64,000 nt of DNA from Thiodiazotropha sp037382205. GTDB lineage: Bacteria; Pseudomonadota; Gammaproteobacteria; Chromatiales; Chromatiaceae. The stretch lies in contig JARRQD010000022.1 of assembly GCA_037382205.1 (NCBI GenBank), positions 1 through 64,000 of the forward strand, in the 5' to 3' direction. Within the stretch, counting starts at the first letter, position 1, and the number at the start of each line of letters is the position of its first letter. Below the pieces are notes generated by a model. It did no database searches. It worked only from the letters and a program-made list of their open reading frames with translations, and was not told the DNA's origin. The position numbers and the translations under genes were made by a program. Of the stretch, positions 8,051 to 15,802 are shown piece after piece.

Positions 8051-9421
8051 TTGATTTCATTCGAAAGTAGCGGTTTTTCACTACAAACCAGTCGTCTGAG
8101 CAGACAAACGCAGGTGCTCAGATGGTTACAATTAGGTGTTTTGGCCTTGGCGCTGGCCGGTTTGTTTGCCATTTTGCTGGTACTATCCAGGATTCCGGGC
8201 AGTGAAGCCTTTTTCGGTTGGATCGACTTTTTTAAAACGGCTCTGGTCATCCATGTGGACCAATCCGTACTGATCTGGTTCTTGTCGATGAGCGCACTGA
8301 TCTGGAGTCTGACAATCCCGCATCGAAGTGGTCTCCAAACCTTGGAGTCGATTGCCTTTCTGTTTGCACTCAGTGGCGCTCTGGGGATTGCCGCCTCCGC
8401 ATTTATTGGCGATGGCGCACCTTTGATGAATAACTATGTGCCAGTGCTTCAACGGCCGCTGTTTTTTCTTATGTTGGGGCTGTTTGGTATCGGGATTACA
8501 CTGCAGGCGAGTGTTCGCCTCGTCAGTTTTAAGCCCAAACAGTGGCTAGGCTCATCGCCTGATATCCTCAATTTGGCCAGCTGGACCGTTTCACTCGCTC
8601 TCTTAGTCTCATTGCTCGCTTTGCTTGTTGCATGGACTCAGATGCCTGATGATGTGACGGGACAGGCTTACTATGAGTATCTGTTTTGGGGGGCAGGGCA
8701 CAGTTTACAGTTTGCTTACACCCAGTTGATTATTCTTGTTTGGATTCTACTGGCACTTGGCAGCGGAGTTGTGTTACCTGGTAATCCGCGTTGGTATCTA
8801 TGGCTATTCGTCATAGGTGTTGCGCCGGTATTGGTTACCCCACTGATCTACATGGTCCATGAAACAGTGACTCTGGCATCAAGATCGGCATTTACCGACT
8901 TGATGAAATATGGTGGTGGCCTGGCAGTTATTCCGGTAGGTTTATTAATTGTCATCGGGCTGCTTTGGGCAGATCAAACAACAGCTGAACAAAAACCTTT
9001 GCGTGCCGCTCTCTGGATGTCGCTGTTACTGTTCTTTTCTGGTGGCGCATTGGCCTTGTTCATTACAGGTGTCAATACCATGATTCCGGCACACTATCAT
9101 GGTTCCATTGTCGGGGTGACCCTGGGTTTGATGGGGCTGGGTTATCTCTTGCTACCTAAACTCGGCTACCCAATACCCAAAGGCCGGATGGTCAAACTAC
9201 AACCTTGGATCTATGGTATAGGCCAACTATTGCATATCAGTGGCTTGGCTGGCTCCGGCCTGATGGGTATTCAGCGCAAAACTGCAGGATCCGCTCAAGG
9301 CCTGGAGAGTATCTGGGCAAAAGCCTTTATGGGGGTTATGGGGTTAGGTGGCCTGCTGGCAGTGATCGGTGGAATCCTCTTTGTTTGGATCATGCTACGC
9401 ACCTTTGTACGGGGTAGGTGA
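8051..9421 (+). CDS. Divergent haem-copper oxidase subunit-I-like membrane protein
   Basis: A polytopic membrane protein of about 456 aa with roughly 12 helices, distantly like cytochrome oxidase subunit I. Candidate metal-ligand histidines sit in VIHVDQSVLIWF, in WGAGHSLQFAYTQL (where HPEVY would be), in YMVHETVT (one His, not the usual HH pair), and in AHYHGSIVG. The conserved Tyr next to the HPEVY His is not evident. Such proteins are often labelled cbb3-type subunit I without CcoO or CcoP, as here. A GTG at 8036 is in frame, but the GGAG at 8038-8041 favours TTG at 8051. It is divergent from ctaA, so a role in oxidase biogenesis or a cryptic oxidase is possible. Confidence 0.72.
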   Translation: MISFESSGFSLQTSRLSRQTQVLRWLQLGVLALALAGLFAILLVLSRIPGSEAFFGWIDFFKTALVIHVDQSVLIWFLSMSALIWSLTIPHRSGLQTLESIAFLFALSGALGIAASAFIGDGAPLMNNYVPVLQRPLFFLMLGLFGIGITLQASVRLVSFKPKQWLGSSPDILNLASWTVSLALLVSLLALLVAWTQMPDDVTGQAYYEYLFWGAGHSLQFAYTQLIILVWILLALGSGVVLPGNPRWYLWLFVIGVAPVLVTPLIYMVHETVTLASRSAFTDLMKYGGGLAVIPVGLLIVIGLLWADQTTAEQKPLRAALWMSLLLFFSGGALALFITGVNTMIPAHYHGSIVGVTLGLMGLGYLLLPKLGYPIPKGRMVKLQPWIYGIGQLLHISGLAGSGLMGIQRKTAGSAQGLESIWAKAFMGVMGLGGLLAVIGGILFVWIMLRTFVRGR

Positions 9422-9427
9422 GTTGAG

Positions 9428-9865
9428 TTAGTTTCTAACCTCGGTGCGCAGGATCGGGTATTTGCTCTTACCGAAGCTGATGGTCATGGTTATCTGTTCT
9501 TTTCCATAAAAGGTATGCTCGATATGAAGCGGATGCCTTTTTTCTCCATTAGCAAACAGAGCAACAATATATTGTCTGTCCAGCAGACGCTGGGATGAGG
9601 ATTGGTTTTGAATGGTCAATGTGGCCCAGCGCTCACCCAGCTGGTTACTCATGAAGAGACTGCTGAGGATTTTGAAGTCGCCAATTTTTGGCTGCAGATC
9701 ATCGGCATCAGAAAACTCCAGGTAGAGCGATCCAGGAATCGGATCGTCAATCGTCAAAACCTCATTCTCAGGAATGTCGCCTGCATAGGCGCTAAGCGAT
9801 AACAGCAGCAGAACAATTGATATAACAATAGGCATCGGTAACTTCCTTATCAAAGATTTGCTCAT
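9428..9865 (-). CDS. Secreted protein of unknown function
   Basis: A 145-aa protein with a clear signal peptide: a basic start (MSKSLIRKLP), a hydrophobic core and an AYA cleavage site. The mature part is beta-rich (GSLYLEF, WATLTIQNQSSSQ, YIVALFANGEKRHP, ITMTISFG) without a recognised domain. A second ATG at 9835 has a better SD, but it would drop the basic n-region. It is convergent with the subunit-I-like gene, with a 6-base gap. Confidence 0.6.
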   Translation of the reverse strand: MSKSLIRKLPMPIVISIVLLLLSLSAYAGDIPENEVLTIDDPIPGSLYLEFSDADDLQPKIGDFKILSSLFMSNQLGERWATLTIQNQSSSQRLLDRQYIVALFANGEKRHPLHIEHTFYGKEQITMTISFGKSKYPILRTEVRN

Positions 9866-10062
9866 TTATTGATATCTTTGATCATCAGTGTGATCAGTAA
9901 CTCTTACTGACTTTCGGTTACAAAAAAGTTTCATACAATGTCAAAACTTTGCAAATCCATGGTTCGTCGCTGTTTAATTAGCATCTGAGATAAGAGATGC
10001 CCGGATATCTCAAAATGTCGGGGAACACTCGATGAGATATCCAGGCGGGAGAGGTTTTTATT

Positions 10063-11277
10063 CTAACGAGCCGATATATGATTCAATAGCATGCCAAAGC
10101 CAACCGGCATGGTTGAGACCTGGTTATCATTGCCTTGAATGATGCAATCCAGGCCTTTGCCGCCATTCAGGTAGTCAATGCCAGGTCCTCCGACCAGACG
10201 ATCCCAGCCTTTACCGCCATGAATGACATCGTTACCTGCGCCTCCACGAAGATGGTCATGACCTTTGTTGCCGTTGATGCGATCGTTACCGGTTCCCCCA
10301 TCGATGTAGTCGTTGCCTTTACCGCCGGAAATGACGTCGTTGCCCCATTGGCCATAGATGGTGTCACTACCTCTGCCACCATGGATTCGATCGTTACCAA
10401 AGCCACCAAAGATTTGGTCACGACCTTTATCGCCTTGAATATAGTCATTACCGAAGCCGCCATCGATACGATCATTGCCTTTACCGCCACGGATCGAGTC
10501 GTTTCCGAAACCACCATAGATACGATCATTGCCTTTACCACCATGGATAGTATCATTTCCAACACCGCCTAAGATGGTGTCATGGCCTTTGTCACCTTGA
10601 ATGTAATCATTGCCGTAACCGCCTCTGATGGTGTCATTGCCTTTGCCACCACGGATCGAATCGTTACCATAACCGCCGTCAATCTGGTCACTTCCTTTGC
10701 CACCGTGGATCGTATCATTACCGCAACCACCATCAATGACATCGCTGCCTTTACCACCGCTGATCGAGTCGTTGCCACAACCGCCTTTAATGGTGTCATT
10801 GCCTTTGCCGCCGACGATTCGGTCGTTACCTGAACCGCCATACAACTTGTCGCTGCCCTTGCCGCCATTGATGTTGTCGTTGCCGCCACCACCATAGATG
10901 GTGTCATTGCCTTTACCGCCAATCAGGTTATCGTCACCACAACTACCGTAGATGGTGTCATTACCCTTTCCACCGTCGATCGTGATGTTGGTCTTGGGGC
11001 CATACAACTGATGACCTGACATAGTGATGGTGTCATTGCCTTTACCACCTTTAATGACCAGGTTTTTCGCCTGTTCGGCAGTAAAGCAGTGGTCCTTACC
11101 ATTGACTGTGACTTTTACAGAGCCGTCCATGTTTTGATGGACATGGATTCTGTCATTACCACCTCTGGCATCAAGTACAACTTTACCAGTATTGATCCTT
11201 TTACCAAAGATTTTCATCTCGCCCATGTCAACTCTGGTAGAGTTTCTATCTAGACATACATTTGAAAAAAATCCCAT
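10063..11277 (-). CDS. RTX (haemolysin-type Ca-binding) repeat protein
   Basis: A 404-aa protein. After about 95 residues it is almost entirely 18-residue double repeats of the form GGKGNDxIxGGxGNDxI, which fold into a calcium-binding beta-roll outside the cell. About thirteen double units are visible. A 54-residue higher-order unit recurs (RGGKGND...QGDKGxD...HGGKGxD), pointing to recent duplication. Every second nonapeptide carries Lys, which makes it less acidic than usual RTX. No catalytic domain is seen and there is no N-terminal signal, so type I secretion is expected, but no ABC/HlyD/TolC genes are in the window. SD AGGAG precedes the ATG. Confidence 0.88.
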   Translation of the reverse strand: MGFFSNVCLDRNSTRVDMGEMKIFGKRINTGKVVLDARGGNDRIHVHQNMDGSVKVTVNGKDHCFTAEQAKNLVIKGGKGNDTITMSGHQLYGPKTNITIDGGKGNDTIYGSCGDDNLIGGKGNDTIYGGGGNDNINGGKGSDKLYGGSGNDRIVGGKGNDTIKGGCGNDSISGGKGSDVIDGGCGNDTIHGGKGSDQIDGGYGNDSIRGGKGNDTIRGGYGNDYIQGDKGHDTILGGVGNDTIHGGKGNDRIYGGFGNDSIRGGKGNDRIDGGFGNDYIQGDKGRDQIFGGFGNDRIHGGRGSDTIYGQWGNDVISGGKGNDYIDGGTGNDRINGNKGHDHLRGGAGNDVIHGGKGWDRLVGGPGIDYLNGGKGLDCIIQGNDNQVSTMPVGFGMLLNHISAR

Positions 11278-11443
11278 AGTGTTACTCCTAATCCCTAGTT
11301 GAGATTGTTTGGTCCTTTGAAGAAATTTTGTGCTTGCCCAGATAAATTAAACTATCTTCTAATAAGAAAATGTAGATGGGAATCTCCCTAGCTAGGGTTA
11401 ACCAGTATAACGGATATTTTTTTAGGAACTTCTAAAAATAGAC

Positions 11444-11470
11444 TAAGCCCGTGAATAACTCACGGGCTTA
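11444..11470 (-). terminator. Hairpin terminator of the 722-aa toxin-like gene
   Basis: A perfect 11-bp stem, TAAGCCCGTGA / TCACGGGCTTA, with loop ATAAC. It lies about 20 bases past the stop of the minus-strand gene 11492-13660 and is followed on that strand by GTCTATTTTT. It separates that gene from the downstream RTX gene, so the two probably have separate transcripts. Confidence 0.75.
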
Positions 11471-11491
11471 TGAGGTGTGTATAAGTATCGA

Positions 11492-13660
11492 TTAGGCGGC
11501 TTGATTCAGGATGTTATTTATAACAACTTGTTTATCCATACGATCTTTGAGTATCTGCAGAATCTCCTCAGGTGAGCCATTTTCGAGAAGAATTCCAAGT
11601 TTTTGTGCATCTTTGGCATAGTTTTGTATCTCTGTCATCAGTTGCTGGCTGTTTTGATCAATTGGTTTGTTCAGTAGCTCGCCTGCGGTAGTAATTGCAT
11701 CGGCAAGGCGGCCATCTTTGAGCGAGTTGATGGCGTTCTCCATCTGTTTGATGTTTTGACTGGCCTCATAGAGTTCGGCTTTGGCTTTTTTGCTGCCAAT
11801 ATAATGCTCAGCCGTCTTCAAGAGTAGCTGAGCGGCCTCGTCATACTGATGCGATTTGATCATCTGGTTTGCCTGATGCAATTGTTGAAAGGTTTGAGTT
11901 ACCTGAGAGATCTTTTCGCGATCCTCACTCCCAAGGTTGAGATGTGAGCCATACTGTTCAGTCAATAGTGATATAGCGCCGCTGTAGTCTCCCTGATTGA
12001 CTGCATGGTCGATCGACTGTAGAACTTCAGCGTTTTGTCCGATTTTTTGCAAAATATGATCACCGGATGCTCCGGTGAAATCCTGCAGTAAAGTCGATCC
12101 TACACCAATTGCGCTAAGATAGTCGCCACTCTGTACGGCCTGATAGGCCTGGTGAACCTGTCCTGCCTGCTTGATGGTATTGGCGACAGCCGGGTTACCA
12201 TCAAAGAAATTGCTTGCAAGGTTGGCTGCAGCCATGAGATCTTTCTCAGCGATCGCCTTGTATGCCGCTGAGGCTGTGTTCATATGGCTGGCGAAAGATG
12301 TGGCCTTGTTGATGAACCCTGATGAGGCACCCAGGGCTTTACCGAAGGTCGACACACCGTTTGCCACACCGGCCACACCGCCAAGTACCATGCCCCAGCT
12401 CTTGTGCTTGACTCCTTGAAAGATATTGTAGGCTGACATGGCCATGTTAAGACCTTTGGCGACTATGGAAACAACTGGAATCGGAATGAACTGGGCAACA
12501 GTCAATATGCCTTGCACCAACTTGCTTTGAGCAAGTTTCTGAAAGGCCTTTTTGAGGCCTTTGCCAAGTTTTTTTATACCTTTCTTGATTCCCTGGCCTA
12601 TTTTTTTAATACCTCGGCCGATACTTTTTATGCCTTTCTTAATGCCTCGGCCGATACTTTTTACGCCTTTTTTAATGCTTCGGCCGATTCGTTTAACCCC
12701 TTTCTTAAGTTTTTTCAATCCTCTTGAAAACCAACTATATTCGACCTCGACCTTGTCTCCATCGATTTCAATATAACCACTGTCATTTTCTTGCTTAAGT
12801 TCGTTGAGTGTTTCTTCAGAGATTGATTCACCCTGTACCTGTCTGGCAAAGATATCGCCTTCATCACCTGCAGCATCTGATACATTTACTCTGGTATCTA
12901 TTGCATGCCCTACCTCTTCAGTGAGAGTTTTCTCCGCCTGAGCCATATCGGTTCTTAACAGCTCTTTGCTAAGATATACTGTATCGTTACTCTGACTGTA
13001 AGCGCCCAATGCTTTGCCATTTGTCTGGATGCCCGACTGATCCTGGAGCTGTTGACTGTCTACCAGTTCTACACTTGGCATCCAACTGAAGTCGCCTTTC
13101 AAGGTCTGCTGGCGTATATTTTCAGCGCTGTTTTTGTCGTATTGGTCGCCAAATGTTTTGCTCATGATGTCATGGAAGGCCGCCTTGTCTGATGCGGTAT
13201 TGGCGAAGCGCTGTTGGAATTGTTGAGTTATTTGATTGAGTGCCTGCTGATCATTGGCGGCAATGGAGCTGCCCACCAGAGTTGCTTTGCTCAGCTGGTT
13301 GTTCTGCGGTGTCTGGGTTTCAGTCACAACTGCAGCTGTTTGTTGATTAAGCTTTGCAGGCTGGCTGTAGTCAAGGATTTTATATGGGGTCTGCTGTAGA
13401 TTGGTCGGCAATCTTTCTGCGCCACTGTTGTTGGATGCCGGGTTTTGGTTTGTACTGGTGCTCTCTAGCAACTCCGAATTTTCCAGCATAGTACGCCGTT
13501 CTTGTGCATTGGATAAATCCCATAATATAGGGTTGATTCTTTTCGGCGCGGACATATTGGTGAGCTGTTCATCACTGACTCCTGCGGTGCTGCTGCTTGA
13601 CCCCTGTAAAGACTTCGAGTGGGTTTGGTTTTGTTGAAATCGTGCAGAAAAATGAATCAT
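11492..13660 (-). CDS. Large toxin-like protein: EExGH module plus cationic amphipathic repeats
   Basis: A 722-aa protein. Residues 1-130 are Ser/Gln/Asn-rich linker. Residues 130-305 resemble a module found at the front of RTX-type extracellular proteins, with LTEEVGHAID at 246-255 (metallopeptidase-like EExGH), then DAAGDEGDIFARQVQGESI. Residues 314-377 are a run of about five 11-mers of type G-I-K-S-I-G-R-G-I-K-K, strongly basic and amphipathic. A hydrophobic Ala/Gly-rich stretch (about 379-470) follows, then an alpha-helical TPR-like tail rich in A and Q. No signal peptide. A strong GGAGGTAGG SD precedes the start. It is likely exported like the RTX neighbour; a pore-forming or lytic action is a guess. 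Confidence 0.75.
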   Translation of the reverse strand: MIHFSARFQQNQTHSKSLQGSSSSTAGVSDEQLTNMSAPKRINPILWDLSNAQERRTMLENSELLESTSTNQNPASNNSGAERLPTNLQQTPYKILDYSQPAKLNQQTAAVVTETQTPQNNQLSKATLVGSSIAANDQQALNQITQQFQQRFANTASDKAAFHDIMSKTFGDQYDKNSAENIRQQTLKGDFSWMPSVELVDSQQLQDQSGIQTNGKALGAYSQSNDTVYLSKELLRTDMAQAEKTLTEEVGHAIDTRVNVSDAAGDEGDIFARQVQGESISEETLNELKQENDSGYIEIDGDKVEVEYSWFSRGLKKLKKGVKRIGRSIKKGVKSIGRGIKKGIKSIGRGIKKIGQGIKKGIKKLGKGLKKAFQKLAQSKLVQGILTVAQFIPIPVVSIVAKGLNMAMSAYNIFQGVKHKSWGMVLGGVAGVANGVSTFGKALGASSGFINKATSFASHMNTASAAYKAIAEKDLMAAANLASNFFDGNPAVANTIKQAGQVHQAYQAVQSGDYLSAIGVGSTLLQDFTGASGDHILQKIGQNAEVLQSIDHAVNQGDYSGAISLLTEQYGSHLNLGSEDREKISQVTQTFQQLHQANQMIKSHQYDEAAQLLLKTAEHYIGSKKAKAELYEASQNIKQMENAINSLKDGRLADAITTAGELLNKPIDQNSQQLMTEIQNYAKDAQKLGILLENGSPEEILQILKDRMDKQVVINNILNQAA

Positions 13661-14152
13661 AGCCTACCTCCATGATCTGGTATTTATCTTTTCTTTAGAT
13701 TACATCACCCCCCTTTATTGACAAGCTGGGGATTACCCTAGTGGCATGGCAGTACACTCTGTAGCACTTAGAGTCTGCTGAGGTTAGGTAAATCCCGAAC
13801 TTAACAGTAGGCTGAGGAGTTGGCCCTTCCAGTAAAGTAGAACCTACAAAATCAGGTGACTGCTCAAATCTGCTAAATTATTTGTTTTTGTCGAAAAAGT
13901 GATCGATAGGCAGACTCACCCACTGGGTGAGTCACGCGAGCGAGTAAATTGCTCGCTTGTCACACTTGCAAGTATTTTTTAATACAAAAGGTTAACTAAA
14001 TAATTATATTTAAAAAAGAACTGGTATAATCTTAAAGATATTGGCGATTCTAGCGCCTTCCTGAAAATAGAGTCTTTTTTAGTTTTTCTACTGTGAATCG
14101 TAGCGGTCAACTACGAAGCCACATGAGCACAGCTATACCCTAGAGGAATAAA
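13661..14152. other. 492-bp gene-free region with three stacked hairpins
   Basis: An AT-rich promoter region of the toxin-like gene (leftwards) and the secreted 124-aa gene (rightwards). At 13913-13933, GACTCACCC-ACT-GGGTGAGTC is a perfect stem. At 13939-13957, AGCGAG/CTCGCT is a second. At 13964-13973, ACTTGCAAGT precedes TTTTTT, like a terminator read rightwards. No ORF is credible here. A small RNA or an attenuator is possible. Confidence 0.5.
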
Positions 14153-14527
14153 TTGAAGTATTTATATGCAGGACTTGCTGGTTTATGGGCTTTGTCTCCC
14201 TGGTATGCACAAGCAGTAGAATTCGTGATGAGTGCTCCCAACGCTGCAGTCACCCTGCCTATCGAAGGAAGCAAAGGGAGCAGCTTTTACACGGTAGACG
14301 GCGACCGTTTCAACGTTATTGTCGCTTTCACTGTTGGTCCAGAAGATAATGAGCAACTCGTCAGGCAGGTCATCCAGTTAATGGATGGGCAGACTTACCG
14401 GGTTTCGATCGGTGGGTTTGCTCTTGACACCAAGGCAACAACAATCAGTCTGACTCGAAAAGATCAAGCAATTCTGGCTAAGATTGTCTCATGTGAAAGC
14501 CGAGAAACGATGGCAAATTGTCTCTGA
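14153..14527 (+). CDS. Small secreted protein of unknown function
   Basis: A 124-aa protein starting at TTG with GAGG upstream. The signal peptide runs to about residue 21 (...WYAQA|VEF). The mature part is short and mixed alpha/beta, with two Cys near the end (SCES and NCL) that could form a disulfide. No family recognised. It is convergent with the prenyltransferase gene, about 25 bases apart. Confidence 0.55.
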   Translation: MKYLYAGLAGLWALSPWYAQAVEFVMSAPNAAVTLPIEGSKGSSFYTVDGDRFNVIVAFTVGPEDNEQLVRQVIQLMDGQTYRVSIGGFALDTKATTISLTRKDQAILAKIVSCESRETMANCL

Positions 14528-14551
14528 GTCTGTCCGGCAGACCCTCCTTAT

Positions 14552-15445
14552 TCATAGGGCTTCAAGGAGCACGCCAATAAAAATCAAGCTGGGTGTGATC
14601 AGAGTGACGATTACATTGCGACCGAGACTTGCAATCAATTGATCCCTTTCACAGCTTTGTTGTTTAACGACAACATAAATTTTGTAGACCAGTCCAGCAG
14701 TAAGTAAGCCAAGCAGTGTTGTCACGGGTAAAAGGCCAAGCAGTACTCCACAAACAACAGCCAGATATGCAAATAGGCTAAAAATTAAAAACAATTTTGC
14801 TCTTCCAGCTGCATTTAGGACAATTGCATAGTTATTTCGTCCGGTACTGCGGTCAGCCTCAATATCGGGGATCTGATTCAGCAATAGCAGATTATTGACC
14901 AGGAAAAATGGTGTCAACGAGAGTATTAACGCCGTGGCCGATAGCTGGCCAGTCAACGCATAGTGTGTGCCATTGACCATTAACGGGCCAAAGCAGAAAC
15001 CGGAAGCGATCAAAACCAGAAAACGGTATCGATTGATCCAGCTGGTATAGCTGATGATGATCAGAATGCCCAGAAGCCCAATCGGTATCAGCCCCCAGCC
15101 AACGAGCTGTATTAGATAGAGCCCACAACCCAGGGTAATCAATAGAGAGACAGCGCCGATTACCAGGGCCTGGGGTGCAAGGTGCGGTTGCATCACTAAA
15201 GTGCCGCTACCACCGCTAAAGGGGGTACGCTGGGTTTTAGCATCCAATCCTGAATGGAAATCGAAATATTCATTTAAGGCATTGACACTGATATGGGCCA
15301 TTATGGCACCCAGCAGTACGATGCCAAGAATCCCCCAGGAGATAACATTTCCGGATAGCAGCGCACTCGCCACACCCAAAGAGACACAGACTGGTGTGAG
15401 GATCAAAAAGTTAGGCCGAGTTACACCGACTACTGGAAAGGGCAT
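14552..15445 (-). CDS. UbiA-superfamily prenyltransferase (MenA-like)
   Basis: A membrane protein of about 297 aa with eight or nine helices. The first Asp-rich motif is NALNEYFDFHSGLD and the second is QIPDIEADRSTGRNN; both bind the prenyl-diphosphate Mg ions. NEYFDFxxGxD is the form found in MenA, which attaches the polyprenyl tail to DHNA in menaquinone synthesis, but other quinone or lipid acceptors are possible because no men genes are nearby. The frame is open back to 15550, but the ATG at 15445 has an AGGA SD about 8 bases upstream and gives the usual length. It is divergent from the cytochrome operon. Confidence 0.8.
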   Translation of the reverse strand: MPFPVVGVTRPNFLILTPVCVSLGVASALLSGNVISWGILGIVLLGAIMAHISVNALNEYFDFHSGLDAKTQRTPFSGGSGTLVMQPHLAPQALVIGAVSLLITLGCGLYLIQLVGWGLIPIGLLGILIIISYTSWINRYRFLVLIASGFCFGPLMVNGTHYALTGQLSATALILSLTPFFLVNNLLLLNQIPDIEADRSTGRNNYAIVLNAAGRAKLFLIFSLFAYLAVVCGVLLGLLPVTTLLGLLTAGLVYKIYVVVKQQSCERDQLIASLGRNVIVTLITPSLIFIGVLLEAL

Positions 15446-15802
15446 TATCAATTGTCCTGTGTGGTTGGTTTTAGAATAAAAAGATTCGCGCATCAACTGA
15501 CATCTTATGGTCAAAATAACGTACATCAATAGGGCATTTTGATTGATCATCTATCCGCTTCAGTTTAGATTTATTCTAAAAATACTGGATGGGACGGTTG
15601 CAAAATCAAATGTCAAAACAAGCACGATAGCACACCAATAGCAACCATTTGCGGCTGTTCTGCAAAAACAACTTTGAGGATTGGGTTAAATCCCTTAGTT
15701 AAAGTAAGGTATATGACCGTGTTTAGTATTTCGAAATCATAACAAAACTATGTAATGTATTGTAATAAAAAATAAAAGCCGTTATGGCATAGATGGTGCT
15801 AT

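Noticed and set aside
10135..10922. Several ORFs on both strands over the RTX gene
   Set aside because: Shadows caused by the repetitive codon pattern of the RTX repeats; they are Thr/Ile/Val-rich artefacts.
15535..15560. Possible FNR site (TTGATTGATCAT) upstream of the cytochrome operon
   Set aside because: The right half-site ATCAA is missing; it overlaps the upstream extension of the prenyltransferase frame and is over 240 bases from the operon start.
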